Both the position numbers and the translations under genes were made by a program. Below the pieces are notes generated by a model. It was not told where the DNA came from. It was given only the letters and a program-made list of their open reading frames with translations, and ran no database searches. A stretch of DNA of 64,000 bases from Bacillota bacterium (GTDB lineage: Bacteria; Bacillota; Negativicutes; Sporomusales; CTSoil-080), in assembly GCA_017889625.1 (NCBI GenBank), contig JAGGAD010000023.1, positions 1 through 64,000 on the forward strand, given 5' to 3'. Below, piece by piece: positions 35,913 to 45,435 of the stretch (positions are counted from its first letter, which is position 1; the number at the start of each line of letters is the position of its first letter).

Positions 35913-35932
35913 GTGTATTTTACGGTAAAAGT

Positions 35933-35970
35933 AAGTCCCGCTGTCGCTGAGGACGGAGGGACTTGGCCGT
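35933..35970 (+). terminator. Terminator of the cysteine-rich gene
   Basis: AAGTCCC (35933-35939) pairs with GGGACTT (35958-35964), followed by a T-rich tract. Confidence 0.65.
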
Positions 35971-35993
35971 TTTATTCTTTAATATTTATTAAG

Positions 35994-36018
35994 GCCAGCA
36001 ATCAAATTGATTGCTGGC
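35994..36018. repeat. 25-base near-perfect palindrome
   Basis: GCCAGCAATCAA (35994-36005) and TTGATTGCTGGC (36007-36018) are perfect reverse complements around one base. It may be an operator or a hairpin end for converging transcripts. Confidence 0.5.
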
Positions 36019-36127
36019 TAGTAGTTTATTTGGGGATGAGTTTCTGCCAAGAATTATTTGGTTCGTCTTAGTATAAAAAGACGCATAATGTTGGTGATAC
36101 CAATACTGATAAAATAGCTTTGCTAGA

Positions 36128-36164
36128 AAATGATATTGATTATTATTATCATTTAGAGTATAAT
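36128..36164 (+). promoter_or_regulatory. Promoter with overlapping Fur box upstream of fur
   Basis: TTGATT (36136-36141), 17 bases and TATAAT (36159-36164) form a promoter. TGATTATTATTATCA (36137-36151) differs at one position from the Fur box TGATAATnATTATCA, and a longer AAATGATA/TATCATTT dyad encloses it (36128-36154). It drives the 31-residue peptide and the Fur-family gene, so autoregulation is likely. Confidence 0.7.
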
Positions 36165-36208
36165 CAATTATGAAAATAGTGGGAATATAAAAGGAAGGTT
36201 TGGTAATT

Positions 36209-36304
36209 ATGACGGTCACACAGTCTGATGTTTGGAAATTGTTGGCGCAAAGTATTGGTACGGCTATGGTATTGTCGTTTATTATGGTTTCGACAATCAT
36301 ATAG
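36209..36304 (+). CDS. 31-residue membrane peptide upstream of fur
   Basis: ATG 36209 follows AAGGAAGG (36191-36198). The peptide has a short polar head (T-V-T-Q-S-D-V-W-K) and one hydrophobic helix (S-I-G-T-A-M-V-L-S-F-I-M-V-S-T-I-I). It lies between the Fur-boxed promoter and fur, 61 bases before the latter, so it is probably cotranscribed. It could be a small membrane protein of metal homeostasis or a leader peptide. No family recognised. Confidence 0.5.
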   Translation: MTVTQSDVWKLLAQSIGTAMVLSFIMVSTII

Positions 36305-36365
36305 CTAAGCGGAGAGGCATAAAAAAGCAATACGAAAATGTTGAGTTAGTCTTAAAGGGGCGATT

Positions 36366-36803
36366 ATGTCTTTAGAAGAAATCGAAGCAGTCTTGAATAA
36401 TTATTTAAATAAGGAAAAGCGAAGAGTAACCAAGCAACGTAAGCTTATTTTGCATGTGTTTGCTAACTCAAAAGCCCATGTAACGATTGAAGAATTACAT
36501 AACAAAGTTAGACAGCACCAGTCTAACGTTGGCGTAGCTACTGTCTATCGGACTGTAAAATTGCTGTATGAATGCGGATTAGCTACTGGATTTAGAGATA
36601 GTGATGGAACATTTCGGTATGAACTTGAGCAGGAATGTCATCATCATCTGATATGTATAAAATGTGGAAAACTGATTGAAGATACTGATCTTCAGATGAT
36701 GGTACACCAAAATCAACTAGCGGCGAAGCAGCATTTTAGAGTATTACATTCACGAGTAGAATTATATGGTATCTGTTGTGAATGTTTGGCGAAGCGTAAT
36801 TGA
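36366..36803 (+). CDS. Fur-family metalloregulator
   Basis: A 145-residue regulator. The N-terminal winged helix has R-R-V-T-K-Q-R-K-L-I-L-H-V-F and N-V-G-V-A-T-V-Y-R-T-V-K-L-L (recognition helix). The C-terminal dimerisation domain has the metal site H-H-H-L-I-C-I-K-C-G-K and a closing C-C-E-C-L, giving two C-x2-C structural zinc pairs. Histidine-rich sensing residues fit Fur or Zur rather than PerR, although PerR cannot be excluded. ATG 36366 follows AAAGGGGCG. The promoter upstream carries a good Fur box, which favours the iron-sensing type. Confidence 0.88.
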   Translation: MSLEEIEAVLNNYLNKEKRRVTKQRKLILHVFANSKAHVTIEELHNKVRQHQSNVGVATVYRTVKLLYECGLATGFRDSDGTFRYELEQECHHHLICIKCGKLIEDTDLQMMVHQNQLAAKQHFRVLHSRVELYGICCECLAKRN

Positions 36804-37019
36804 TCATGTGCGAACCGGTGAAGATAAATTGTCGAAGTTGGGCGGGCCTAAGGGGTCAAATTTTTTGTTGCTTAATTGATAATGATTAAACAAGTAAATA
36901 ACAAAACGTGTGGAGAATTGTGCTATCCTTCTAGTTGAGCGATATCACTGATTTAATCAAACCGGCTATGAATACCGAAATATAGGAATTTAGATTGTAT
37001 TAAGGAAGGAAGAAGATAA

Positions 37020-38732
37020 ATGAAGATCAGTAAAAAATTAATTCTTATTGGAATTATTCCAACGCTTATTTTTACGTTGATTAGTTTTATATATTTTATT
37101 CCGGAAACCAAGAAAAGTATATATACTGAAAAAAATCTTCAATTAAGAACGAATATAGATAATGCTTATTCAATTATTAACTATTATTATTCGCTTTATC
37201 AAAATGGCTCGTTAACTGAAGCTGATGCTAAGCTACAAGCTAAAGCAGCCGTAAGTAAGATGCGGTATGGGGATGACGGATATTTTTGGATTGACGCTTT
37301 AAATGGAGAATGTGTAATGCACGCCGCAAACCCTAAGCTTGAAGGGGTAAACCGAATTATGGGCAGCGATAAAGTGAATGCAGAGCTTATTCAAAGAATA
37401 ATAAGTGGGGTTTCGGAAAATAAAGATGCTGGTTTTTATACGGATTTTTCCTTTCCTAAACCGGGAGAAACCGAGCCTTCTCCAAAAAGAAGTTATTCTA
37501 AGTTGTTTATACCCTGGGGATGGTCGATAAGTACTGGTATTTATACTGATGATGTAGAAAAAATCATTCAAAAACAGAGTATTGCCATTGTCATAGTAGA
37601 TATTATGCTTATATTAGGTACATTTGTATTTACATATTGGTTTTCCAAGAAGAAGATTATTCAGCCACTGGAACATGTTATAGTTAAACTTAGCGAAATG
37701 GCTAATAGCGGCGGAGATTTAACGCAAAAAATTGTAATCGACAGCAAGGATGAGCTGGGTAAGTTAGCGTTCGCCGTCAATTCATTGCTGGATAGTATGC
37801 GGCTCTTAATTAAGCAAATTGCCCAAACATCTGAGCGCGTAACGGCTTCGTCGGAAGAGCTGACAGCCAGCGCTGAATATTCAACTCAGGCTGTCACGCA
37901 AATAGCTGGAGCAATTAAGGATGTGACCCTAGGGGCTGAAAATACTTTTCAAGCGGTAGATGAAACATCTATAGTGGTAGAGCAGATGTTGGCGGGACTA
38001 CAACAAGCGGCGGCCAGTACCAACCAGTTAGCCGAACATTCAGCTCAGGCTGCTGATAAAGCAAAAGAAGGTAACGCATCGGTAGAAAAAGCGGTTAATC
38101 AGATGACTCATATTGAAAATACGGTCAACCATTCAGCCAAAGTGGTGGCTAAATTAGGTGAAAGATCTAAGCAAATCGGGCAAATTATTGATACGATAGC
38201 AGGCATTGCCGGGCAGACGAATCTTTTAGCCCTCAATGCGGCGATTGAGGCGGCTAGAGCGGGAGAACAGGGAAAAGGTTTCGCCGTTGTCGCGGAAGAA
38301 GTGCGGAAATTGGCCGAACAATCCCAAGCAGCGACTAAGCAAATTGCCGATCTGATTAGTGAAATTCAGGGAGACACCAATAAAGCAGTTGTTGCTATGG
38401 ATGAAGGCACTCATGAAGTAAAAGTTGGGGCCGAGGTTGTTGTGATAGCAGGAAAAGCATTTGAAGAAATAGTCGGCCTGGTAACCAATGTGTCGGATCA
38501 AGTGAAAGATATTTCTGCTGTCATCCAGCAAATGGCTGGTGGTAGTCAGCAAATTGTAACGTCGGTGAAAGCGATTGATGGGTACAGTAAAACAGCGGTT
38601 GGCGAAGCGCAGACGGTGTCGGCGGCTACCGAGGAACAATCGGCATCCATGGAACAAATTGCTGTATCTAGCCAGAGTCTAGCCAAGCTGGCCCACAGTC
38701 TCCAAACTGCCGTCAGTCAATTTAGGGTTTAG
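37020..38732 (+). CDS. Methyl-accepting chemotaxis protein with sCache_2 sensor
   Basis: A 570-residue receptor. A transmembrane helix (about 8-28) is followed by a single-Cache (sCache_2) domain with [10 protein letters not shown] and [10 protein letters not shown], the signature of receptors for short organic acids. G-W-S-I-S-T-G-I-Y closes the domain, then a second helix (about 185-205), HAMP and the signalling coiled coil with [21 protein letters not shown] 37020 follows AAGGAAGGAAG. Monocistronic, terminated at 38839-38876. Confidence 0.93.
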   Translation: MKISKKLILIGIIPTLIFTLISFIYFIPETKKSIYTEKNLQLRTNIDNAYSIINYYYSLYQNGSLTEADAKLQAKAAVSKMRYGDDGYFWIDALNGECVMHAANPKLEGVNRIMGSDKVNAELIQRIISGVSENKDAGFYTDFSFPKPGETEPSPKRSYSKLFIPWGWSISTGIYTDDVEKIIQKQSIAIVIVDIMLILGTFVFTYWFSKKKIIQPLEHVIVKLSEMANSGGDLTQKIVIDSKDELGKLAFAVNSLLDSMRLLIKQIAQTSERVTASSEELTASAEYSTQAVTQIAGAIKDVTLGAENTFQAVDETSIVVEQMLAGLQQAAASTNQLAEHSAQAADKAKEGNASVEKAVNQMTHIENTVNHSAKVVAKLGERSKQIGQIIDTIAGIAGQTNLLALNAAIEAARAGEQGKGFAVVAEEVRKLAEQSQAATKQIADLISEIQGDTNKAVVAMDEGTHEVKVGAEVVVIAGKAFEEIVGLVTNVSDQVKDISAVIQQMAGGSQQIVTSVKAIDGYSKTAVGEAQTVSAATEEQSASMEQIAVSSQSLAKLAHSLQTAVSQFRV

Positions 38733-38838
38733 TTGTATAGATAAGAATGAGGCGTAGTAGATTTTTTAAAAGCGAGCGGTGGTTCTGGTTGTTATCAGGC
38801 GATTTCCCCATAGATTACCGGCGGGACACAATAAGATG

Positions 38839-38880
38839 AAAAGCAGCCTCCTGGCAGATGCCGGGAGGCTGCTTTTATAT
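38839..38880 (+). terminator. Terminator of the sCache receptor gene
   Basis: AAAAGCAGCCTCC (38839-38851) pairs perfectly with GGAGGCTGCTTTT (38864-38876). Confidence 0.88.
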
Positions 38881-38939
38881 TGAAGGAGATAAATGAGAGA
38901 AAAGGTGTGGGGAAGAGGAACTTGTCGAATGATTGTGGA

Positions 38940-38960
38940 TTTTCAGTTTGTTTTCAGTTT
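38940..38960 (+). promoter_or_regulatory. Direct repeat with 11-base period upstream of the HAD gene
   Basis: TTTTCAGTTT at 38940-38949 and again at 38951-38960, just upstream of a TAGAAT -10 candidate (38968-38973). A regulator binding one face of the helix is possible. Confidence 0.35.
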
Positions 38961-39010
38961 TGTACTGTAGAATGATATATGGTTATAACTAAACAGCACA
39001 GAGGTAGGGT

Positions 39011-39670
39011 ATGATTGACTGTTTTTTAGCGATTGATTTTGATGGAACGATTGCGGACGTAGATGTAACGGACACGGTACTTTCCCAGTTTGCCAGTGAT
39101 GAATGGCTGGAAATCGAAAAGCGTTGGGATTCTGGCGAAATAGGAGCGCAGCAATGTTTAGCTGAGCAAATGGAACTGATTGGTGCTGATTTAAACACCG
39201 TACTGGATTTTGTTGATACTGTAACCATCGATCCGGGGTTTGGAAAGTTCGTCACGTTTGTCCGGGCCGTTGGCCTTGCTCATGCGATTATCAGTGATGG
39301 GTTTTGTGTATTCATCCGGCGTATTTTGGTTAAGGCCGGAATCATCGGGGTACCGGTATTTGCTAATTACTTGCTGGAGCGAGATGGCAAACTGAATGTG
39401 TCATACGCTAACAGTTTTCCGGGGTGTCCCGCAGGAACTTGCAAATGTGCGGTTGTGGACAGGTTAAAAATGAATTTGCCAGTGGTGCTGATTGGTGATG
39501 GACGCAGCGATTTTTGTCTGGCCGATAAAGCGGATTTTGTTTTCGCAAAAGGACGGCTCAGTGAATATTGTCGCGAACGAAAATTGCCATATCTGGAGTA
39601 TGAGAATTTTTCTGAGGTAATTAAAGGCTTGAAGCAATTGTCGGACCATGATCTTCAACAAGTTGGCTAA
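39011..39670 (+). CDS. HAD-family phosphatase (MtnX/phosphoserine phosphatase-like)
   Basis: A 219-residue HAD subfamily IB hydrolase. Motif I is D-F-D-G-T-I (nucleophile Asp and acid Asp near residues 9 and 11), motif II I-S-D-G near residue 95, and motif III/IV V-L-I-G-D-G-R-S-D with L-A-D-K-A-D. Length and helical cap fit MtnX and phosphoserine-phosphatase-like enzymes. It heads a tight operon with a class III aminotransferase (21-base gap) and an alpha/beta hydrolase (0-base gap). The phosphatase may release an amino or keto alcohol for the aminotransferase. Substrate unknown. Confidence 0.82.
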   Translation: MIDCFLAIDFDGTIADVDVTDTVLSQFASDEWLEIEKRWDSGEIGAQQCLAEQMELIGADLNTVLDFVDTVTIDPGFGKFVTFVRAVGLAHAIISDGFCVFIRRILVKAGIIGVPVFANYLLERDGKLNVSYANSFPGCPAGTCKCAVVDRLKMNLPVVLIGDGRSDFCLADKADFVFAKGRLSEYCRERKLPYLEYENFSEVIKGLKQLSDHDLQQVG

Positions 39671-39691
39671 TATGGGGGGAATATATAATTT

Positions 39692-41071
39692 ATGACTAAG
39701 TGTATTGATGAAAAAGAGCTTTTGGCGTTAGAAGCCAAGTATTGTTCTTATGGTGATACGGTTCATTATATCGATCCGCCGAAGTTATTTGAACGTTGTG
39801 ATGGTTCCTGGCTGTATGATGTGCAAGATCGGCCGTATCTTGATCTGCAAATGTGGTATTCAGCCGTAAATTTTGGTTATCGAAATTCAGAAATTGCCGC
39901 GGCTCATGATGAACAAATGAGTCGGATGCCACAGTTGGCGTGTCAATATCTTAATAAGGAAAAGATATTACTGGCGACCGAGATTGCGACAGAAACCGAA
40001 AAACGGTTTGGAATGAAAGGGCGGGTTCACTTTAATGTGGGCGGTGCTCAGGCCGTGGAAGACAGTATGAAACTGATCCGTAACTTCAGGAATGGGAAAT
40101 CACTAATGTTCGCCTTTATGGGTGGTTATCATGGACGGACGCTGGGGTGTTCGGAGATAACCAGCAGTTATCGGTATCGTCGCCGGTATGGTCATTTTGG
40201 CAGCCGGGCATCGTTTATTCCCTATCCGTACTGTTACCGTTGTTTTTATGGTCTTAAACGGGAATCTTGTGGTTATGAATGTGTCAATCAGTTTGAAAAA
40301 TTATTTGAAACAGAGTATTATGGGGTTCTTGATCCCAAGGCCAAGGAAACTGAATTTGCCGCCTTTTATGTGGAGCCAATTCAAGCCACGGGCGGTTATA
40401 TTGCTCCGCCGCCGGAGTATTTTTCTAAATTGGACAAGATTCTGAAGCGCTATAACATTTTGTTGGTTGATGATGAAATCCAGATGGGCTTTTATCGGAC
40501 CGGGAAATTGTGGGCGATGGAACATTTCGGAGTAAAACCAGATGTGATTACCTTTGCTAAGTCGTTGACTAATGGGTTAAATCCGTTGTCCGGGGTATGG
40601 GCGAAGGAAGAAATGATAACTCCGGAAATTTTCCCGGCCGGTTCAACTCATTCGACTTTCTCAAGTAATCCGTTGGGAACTGCTGCTGGCTTAGCCACAA
40701 TGCAGTATATTAAACGTCATGATCTTGAAACCAGTGTCAGAGAAAAGGGCGAGTATTTATTAAACCGGATTAGAGAATTGCAGGCTCGTCATACTGTAAT
40801 CGGTGATGTGGACGGAGTGGGCTTGGCTATCAGGATTGAGATGACGAAAGCGGATGGATTTGCGCCGGATAAGGCTTTAGCAGATAAAATTGTCGATGAG
40901 GCTATGAAAGGCGATATTGAAGTAAAGGGCAAAAAATATGGGCTGGTGTTGGATATTGGCGGCCACTATAAGAATGCATTTACTTTAGCGCCGGCGTTAA
41001 CGATAAGCTATGAAGAAATGGATTTGTTTATTGAGCTTTTCGAGGCCTTATTAAAAAGGTGCGGGGTTTAA
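39692..41071 (+). CDS. Class III aminotransferase with cysteine-rich insert
   Basis: A 459-residue PLP enzyme; the Schiff-base lysine is K290 in F-A-K-S-L-T-N-G, and V-D-D-E-I-Q-M-G supplies the pyridine-binding Asp. An insert Y-P-Y-C-Y-R-C-F-Y-G-L...S-C-G-Y-E-C near residues 175-195 carries four cysteines, as in some omega-amino-acid or 4-aminobutyrate-type enzymes, and could bind a metal. G-G-A-Q-A-V-E-D replaces the usual G-S-E-A-N-E-x-A loop. ATG 39692 follows GGGGGG. Middle gene of the phosphatase-aminotransferase-hydrolase operon; substrate not identifiable. Confidence 0.85.
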   Translation: MTKCIDEKELLALEAKYCSYGDTVHYIDPPKLFERCDGSWLYDVQDRPYLDLQMWYSAVNFGYRNSEIAAAHDEQMSRMPQLACQYLNKEKILLATEIATETEKRFGMKGRVHFNVGGAQAVEDSMKLIRNFRNGKSLMFAFMGGYHGRTLGCSEITSSYRYRRRYGHFGSRASFIPYPYCYRCFYGLKRESCGYECVNQFEKLFETEYYGVLDPKAKETEFAAFYVEPIQATGGYIAPPPEYFSKLDKILKRYNILLVDDEIQMGFYRTGKLWAMEHFGVKPDVITFAKSLTNGLNPLSGVWAKEEMITPEIFPAGSTHSTFSSNPLGTAAGLATMQYIKRHDLETSVREKGEYLLNRIRELQARHTVIGDVDGVGLAIRIEMTKADGFAPDKALADKIVDEAMKGDIEVKGKKYGLVLDIGGHYKNAFTLAPALTISYEEMDLFIELFEALLKRCGV

Positions 41072-41881
41072 ATGTCAAATCAGGCAATCAATCTTAACGG
41101 TAATGAAAATGGCGTGATTTTGATTCATGGCCTGACTGGCAGTCCGTATGAAATGAAGTATTTAGCAACTCAGCTTAACCGGGCCGGTTTTAGCGTCGCA
41201 GTTCCTTGTTTGGCGGGTCATAGTCAGGGAATTAGTGATTTGAAAAAAACCACTTGGCAGGATTGGTATAAGAGTGTACAAGAGTCCATGGAAGTGTTAA
41301 AGGGCAATTGTTCGCGGATTTTTACCGCGGGTTTGTGCATGGGGGCGGTGCTGGCACTGCATGTTGCCAGGCAGTATCCCCTTGATGTAAAAGCGGTTGC
41401 GGCTTTATCAACGACTTTTCAATTTGATGGCTGGGGGACACCTTGGTATAGGTTCCTGATGCCGATCAATAATTACACTCCGGCAAAGTATTTTTATTCA
41501 TATCCGGAACGTGAACCATATGGTATCAAGAATGAGCGTCTTCGGCGAATGGTAGCCAAAGGTCTGAAAGATAACTCGATTGCGTATGACTGTGTTCCGG
41601 GGGTTAGCATGTATGAATTGCATAAGCTGGCCGGAGTTGTGAAACAGGAACTGCCGGAGTTGTCGGTACCTACCTTGATTATCCACTCGACCGAGGATGA
41701 TACTGCCAGCATAAATAACGCAAATTATATTGAGAAGAAAATTGGAACCACTAGGGTGCGAAAAATTTTTCTTGATAATTGTTATCATATGATTACGATG
41801 GATAACCAGCGTGAAGTTGTAGCTAATGAAGTAGTTTCTTTTTTCCGGGAGACGCTGATTCAGTCTGCTCAGGCGGGATAA
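41072..41881 (+). CDS. Alpha/beta hydrolase with apparent cysteine nucleophile
   Basis: A 269-residue carboxylesterase/monoacylglycerol-lipase-like hydrolase. I-H-G-L-T-G-S-P-Y-E-M is the oxyanion-hole region. The nucleophile elbow reads G-L-C-M-G-A with C89 where Est30-type esterases have Ser. D209 or D210 in S-T-E-D-D-T and H239 in C-Y-H-M-I-T complete the triad. Cysteine nucleophiles occur in dienelactone hydrolases. ATG 41072 directly abuts the aminotransferase stop, so expression is coupled. It probably hydrolyses a lactone, lactam or thioester linked to the aminotransferase product. Confidence 0.82.
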   Translation: MSNQAINLNGNENGVILIHGLTGSPYEMKYLATQLNRAGFSVAVPCLAGHSQGISDLKKTTWQDWYKSVQESMEVLKGNCSRIFTAGLCMGAVLALHVARQYPLDVKAVAALSTTFQFDGWGTPWYRFLMPINNYTPAKYFYSYPEREPYGIKNERLRRMVAKGLKDNSIAYDCVPGVSMYELHKLAGVVKQELPELSVPTLIIHSTEDDTASINNANYIEKKIGTTRVRKIFLDNCYHMITMDNQREVVANEVVSFFRETLIQSAQAG

Positions 41882-41891
41882 GCGTCGGATT

Positions 41892-41934
41892 ACAAAAGCC
41901 TCATTATATCTTTTGATATAAGGGGCTTTTGTGG
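41892..41934 (+). terminator. Terminator of the HAD-aminotransferase-hydrolase operon
   Basis: ACAAAAGCC (41892-41900) pairs with GGCTTTTGT (41924-41932), with an inner TTATATC/GATATAA stem. Confidence 0.85.
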
Positions 41935-41996
41935 TAAAAATAGATATTTGCGGTTGGAACTTGCTAATGAGTAGCGGGAAGAGTGGGGGGGAAGCA

Positions 41997-42359
41997 TTGC
42001 CAAGGATAATTGTACTTATTCTAATTTGGTGCTGTATTAACACCGTGGGGGAAATTTTGCTTAAATTTGGGGCTGCCTCTTTGAGTGAACCGACTTCTTT
42101 GTCCAGCTTACTGGGCGTGTTGTTGGAAGTAGTTCAAAACCCACGGGTATTGTTGGGAATAGTTGCATGTGCCGCTGATTTACTGTTATGGATATATATT
42201 CTTAAAAGTGGAGAACTCAGTGTGGTTGCGCCGCTGAGCGCCGTTAATTATATTTTTGCTGCCGGCGCAGGTTGGCTTTTATTTGGTGAGACCCTATCGA
42301 TGAATCGAATAATTGGCGTGTTGTTTATTTGCGGCGGGGCATTTTTTATCAGTCGCTGA
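41997..42359 (+). CDS. Small EamA/DMT-type transporter (four helices)
   Basis: A 120-residue membrane protein with four predicted helices, the size of one EamA repeat. The final helices (S-V-V-A-P-L-S-A-V-N-Y-I-F-A-A-G-A-G-W-L-L-F-G-E) are the EamA signature, and the protein would work as a dimer. TTG 41997 follows GGGGGG; longer frames from 41931 overlap the preceding terminator and are rejected. ArnE/ArnF-like undecaprenyl-phosphate-sugar flippases and EmrE-like pumps are the closest structural analogues. The gene is separate from the upstream operon. Confidence 0.75.
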   Translation: MPRIIVLILIWCCINTVGEILLKFGAASLSEPTSLSSLLGVLLEVVQNPRVLLGIVACAADLLLWIYILKSGELSVVAPLSAVNYIFAAGAGWLLFGETLSMNRIIGVLFICGGAFFISR

Positions 42360-42463
42360 ACTTTACGCAGTAGTTGTAGTGGAAAGAATAAAAATAGTAC
42401 CTGGCGGATAGTATTACTCCTATAGATATTATGTCTAACTAAAGAGAGTAGGCGCAGTGTGAT

Positions 42464-44875
42464 ATGATTTCAGGTATAAACGAAGGTCAGCTAACGGTTA
42501 AGTCACCTGGGGTAGCAGGCGGACTGGTTGATTCGGAGGAGCTTCAGAAGTTAGATCGGTATTGGCGGGCCACGCTTTATCTTTGTGTGGGCATGATCTT
42601 TTTAAAGGATAATCCGCTGTTGACAGAGCCGTTAAAGATTGACCACGTCAAGAAGCGGCTGTTGGGGCATTGGGGAACTGACCCTGGACAGGCCTTCATT
42701 TGGGTCCATCTCAATCGCGTGATCAAAAAATATGACTTGAATATGATTTATATTTCAGGACCCGGTCATGGTGCGCCGGCCACGCTGGCCAACGCCTATC
42801 TCGAAGGGACTTATTCCGAAGTTTACCCTGATAAGAGTGAAGACTATGACGGCATGCTGAATTTCTTCAAACAATTCTCGTTTCCCGGGGGGATAGGCAG
42901 TCACTGTACTCCCGAAACGCCTGGTTCGATTCATGAGGGCGGAGAATTAGGATATAGTCTTTCCCACGCGTTTGGTGCAGCTTTTGATAATCCGGATTTG
43001 ATCGTTGCGGTGGTTGTGGGTGACGGCGAGGCGGAGACCGGACCGCTGGCGGCTTCGTGGCATTCCAACAAATTTCTTAATCCGGTTAGGGATGGGGCGG
43101 TACTGCCAATTTTGCATCTAAACGGTTATAAGATCGCGAATCCGACGGTATTGGGACGGATTCGCCGTCGGCAGTTGGAGAGTTTGTTTATCGGGTATGG
43201 GTATAAGCCCTATTTTGTTGAAGGGTCTGATCCTAGCGCGGTGCATCAGGTGATGGCTGAGACGCTGGAAATTGTCATAACGGAAATTAAGGATATTCAG
43301 TATGCGGCACGGACTAAAGGGAGTAAGGAAATGACGGAGTGGCCAATGATTGTGCTTCGTACGCCTAAAGGGTGGACGGGTCCTAAGGAAGTGGAAGGAC
43401 ATAAAGTCGAGGATTTCTGGCGGGCTCATCAGGTACCGTTTGAGGTAGGGGATGAGCCCGGCAAGCTGAAGTTGTTAGAAGCTTGGCTACGGAGCTATAA
43501 ACCAGAGGAGTTGTTTGATCAAGCTGGTAAGTTGATGAAGGAGCTGAAGGAATTAGCTCCCACCGGCCTGCGGCGAATGAGCGCCAATATGGTTGCTAAT
43601 GGCGGACTTCTGCGTAAGCCGCTTCGCTTGCCTGACTTCGAAAATTATGCGGTGGCGGTGAATGAGCCGGGTGTGGCCAGGGTCGAGAATACCGAGGTTC
43701 TTGGCATTTATTTGTGTGATGTAATGCGCCAGAATATGGCTAGTTTCCGGGTTTTTTGTCCGGATGAAACTGCCTCTAATCGTCTTACTGCTATTTACGG
43801 AGCTACTAAGAAGACCTGGCTGGCACTAGTAAAGCCTGAGGATGCTGACGGCGGAGAATTGTCGCCTGATGGCCGGGTGATGGAAATACTCAGTGAGCAT
43901 ACGCTAGAAGGGTGGCTGGAAGGTTATTTGTTGAGTGGACGCCATGGGCTGTTTGCTTCTTATGAGGCTTTCATTCATGTAATTGACTCGATGTTTAACC
44001 AGCATGCCAAATGGCTGGCGAAATGCCGGGAGATCCCCTGGCGAGCGTCGGTAGCTTCGCTCAATATTTTGGTTACTTCTACTGTTTGGCGGCAGGATCA
44101 TAATGGTTTTAGCCACCAAGACCCTGGTTTTTTAGAGGTGGTCACTAATAAAAGCCCGGATGTTACTCGTATTTATTTGGCCCCCGATGCGAACTGTCTG
44201 TTGTCGGTGGTGGCTCACTGTCTGCGCAGTACGGATTATGTTAATGTTATTGTTTCCGATAAAAAACCGCATCTCCAATATTTGAGCATGGAGGAGGCGG
44301 TCAAGCATTGTTCTAAGGGCATCGGTATTTGGGGTTGGGCCAGCACTGACCGGGATAGTGAACCTGATGTGGTGATGGCTTGCGCGGGGGATATTGCCAG
44401 CTTGGAAGCTTTGGCGGCGACGGCGTTGTTAAGGGAGCGGTTTCCCGAGCTAAAGATCCGCTTTATTAATGTTGTCGACTTGTTTAAGCTGATACCTAAA
44501 AGTGAACATCCCCATGGATTGTCGGAGCTGGATTTTATTAGTCTGTTCACTAGCGATAAGCCGGTAGTGTTTAACTTTCACGGCTATCCTTGGCTTATTC
44601 ATAAGTTGACCTATCGGCGGAGTAATCAACAGAATATTCATGTGCGGGGCTATAAAGAGCAGGGAAATATTAATACGCCGTTGGAACTTGCCATGTTGAA
44701 TCAGACGGACCGTTTCAATCTGGCGATTGATGTTATTGACCGGGTAGCGAAACTTCAGGTGGTTGGGGCTCATGTCAAAGAGTGGTTGAAAGACCAGATT
44801 ATTGAGAATACCAACTATGCTTATGAGCATGGCGTAGATAAGCCGGAGATCACAGAATGGAAGTGGCCGTATTGA
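42464..44875 (+). CDS. xfp: Phosphoketolase (xylulose-5-P/fructose-6-P)
   Basis: An 803-residue thiamine-diphosphate enzyme that cleaves xylulose 5-phosphate or fructose 6-phosphate to acetyl phosphate plus a shorter sugar phosphate. Blocks such as [34 protein letters not shown] and G-D-G-E-A-E-T-G-P are diagnostic. The C-terminal X-F-P domain ([12 protein letters not shown]) is intact. Length matches the family. ATG 42464 has only a weak upstream site (GAGAGTAGG). It is monocistronic. It gives a route from pentoses to acetyl phosphate and ATP. Confidence 0.95.
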   Translation: MISGINEGQLTVKSPGVAGGLVDSEELQKLDRYWRATLYLCVGMIFLKDNPLLTEPLKIDHVKKRLLGHWGTDPGQAFIWVHLNRVIKKYDLNMIYISGPGHGAPATLANAYLEGTYSEVYPDKSEDYDGMLNFFKQFSFPGGIGSHCTPETPGSIHEGGELGYSLSHAFGAAFDNPDLIVAVVVGDGEAETGPLAASWHSNKFLNPVRDGAVLPILHLNGYKIANPTVLGRIRRRQLESLFIGYGYKPYFVEGSDPSAVHQVMAETLEIVITEIKDIQYAARTKGSKEMTEWPMIVLRTPKGWTGPKEVEGHKVEDFWRAHQVPFEVGDEPGKLKLLEAWLRSYKPEELFDQAGKLMKELKELAPTGLRRMSANMVANGGLLRKPLRLPDFENYAVAVNEPGVARVENTEVLGIYLCDVMRQNMASFRVFCPDETASNRLTAIYGATKKTWLALVKPEDADGGELSPDGRVMEILSEHTLEGWLEGYLLSGRHGLFASYEAFIHVIDSMFNQHAKWLAKCREIPWRASVASLNILVTSTVWRQDHNGFSHQDPGFLEVVTNKSPDVTRIYLAPDANCLLSVVAHCLRSTDYVNVIVSDKKPHLQYLSMEEAVKHCSKGIGIWGWASTDRDSEPDVVMACAGDIASLEALAATALLRERFPELKIRFINVVDLFKLIPKSEHPHGLSELDFISLFTSDKPVVFNFHGYPWLIHKLTYRRSNQQNIHVRGYKEQGNINTPLELAMLNQTDRFNLAIDVIDRVAKLQVVGAHVKEWLKDQIIENTNYAYEHGVDKPEITEWKWPY

Positions 44876-44975
44876 TGACATTTGTTGAGAGACTTTTGTT
44901 TAACAACCCTAAATTTTGGTAAAAAAGTTTTGCTAATTGTTAATGTCGGTTCGCTAGAAAATGTAAATATGGAAA

Positions 44976-45014
44976 TGACTAAAAGCCACGAAGCCCGTGG
45001 CTTTTAGTCATTGT
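44976..45014. terminator. Terminator after phosphoketolase
   Basis: TGACTAAAAGCCACG (44976-44990) pairs perfectly with CGTGGCTTTTAGTCA (44996-45010). Confidence 0.85.
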
Positions 45015-45110
45015 ATGGGGTTGCCGGGAGAAGGCCTGAGTAAAAAGGAGTAAAAAGCACGAGAGAAATTCTGAAAGTATAGTTTGAATAGCGGGGAATG
45101 AAGTAGTTTA

Positions 45111-45139
45111 TTGACAATATTAAGCGTAACATATATAAT
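45111..45139 (+). promoter_or_regulatory. Perfect sigma-A promoter of the XapX gene
   Basis: TTGACA (45111-45116), exactly 17 bases, TATAAT (45134-45139). The leader to the start codon is about 90 bases. Confidence 0.8.
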
Positions 45140-45237
45140 ACAAAATATAGAAAAATGTAATACAAAGAATAATGAGCAGTATTACAATAAATGAATATTG
45201 TGAATAAAATGATTTTAGATTTGAGGAGCGTTAGAGG

Positions 45238-45393
45238 ATGAACCTTATTTTAGCTTTGGGTGGCGGAATATTAGTGGGAGTTATTTTTTCAGCGGTACAT
45301 ATTCCCTTGCCGGCACCTCCTACACTGGCTGGTATTTTAGCAACTGTTGGCGTATTTTTGGGGTATCAGGTCTATCACTTATTTTCTTGCTGA
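45238..45393 (+). CDS. XapX-domain (DUF1427) membrane peptide
   Basis: A 51-residue protein with two transmembrane segments separated by the conserved I-P-L-P-A-P-P-T-L-A-G-I-L turn, which identifies the XapX/DUF1427 family. The end G-V-F-L-G-Y-Q-V is also typical. ATG 45238 follows GAGGAGCGTTAGAGG. It stands alone between a consensus promoter and a small terminator (45400-45422). The family has no settled function; it is widespread next to diverse metabolic genes. Confidence 0.8.
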   Translation: MNLILALGGGILVGVIFSAVHIPLPAPPTLAGILATVGVFLGYQVYHLFSC

Positions 45394-45399
45394 AGGCTG

Positions 45400-45435
45400 A
45401 ATATTGGTTTCGGGCCAATATTTCGATATATTTTT
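45400..45435 (+). terminator. Terminator of the XapX gene
   Basis: AATATTGG (45400-45407) pairs with CCAATATT (45415-45422), followed by a T-rich tract. Confidence 0.65.

Larger units (their letters stand above)
44876..45237. other. Gap holding the xfp terminator and the xapX promoter
   Basis: It contains the terminator at 44976-45010 and a perfect vegetative promoter (45111-45139). No other gene is seen. Confidence 0.7.

Noticed and set aside
36877-36892. TGATAATGATTA, a partial Fur-box match between fur and the sCache receptor gene.
   Set aside because: Only one arm is good and no promoter is evident at the site; too weak to list as an operator.
41931-41996. Upstream extension of the small DMT transporter.
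   Set aside because: It overlaps the preceding terminator hairpin; TTG 41997 with GGGGGG is better supported.
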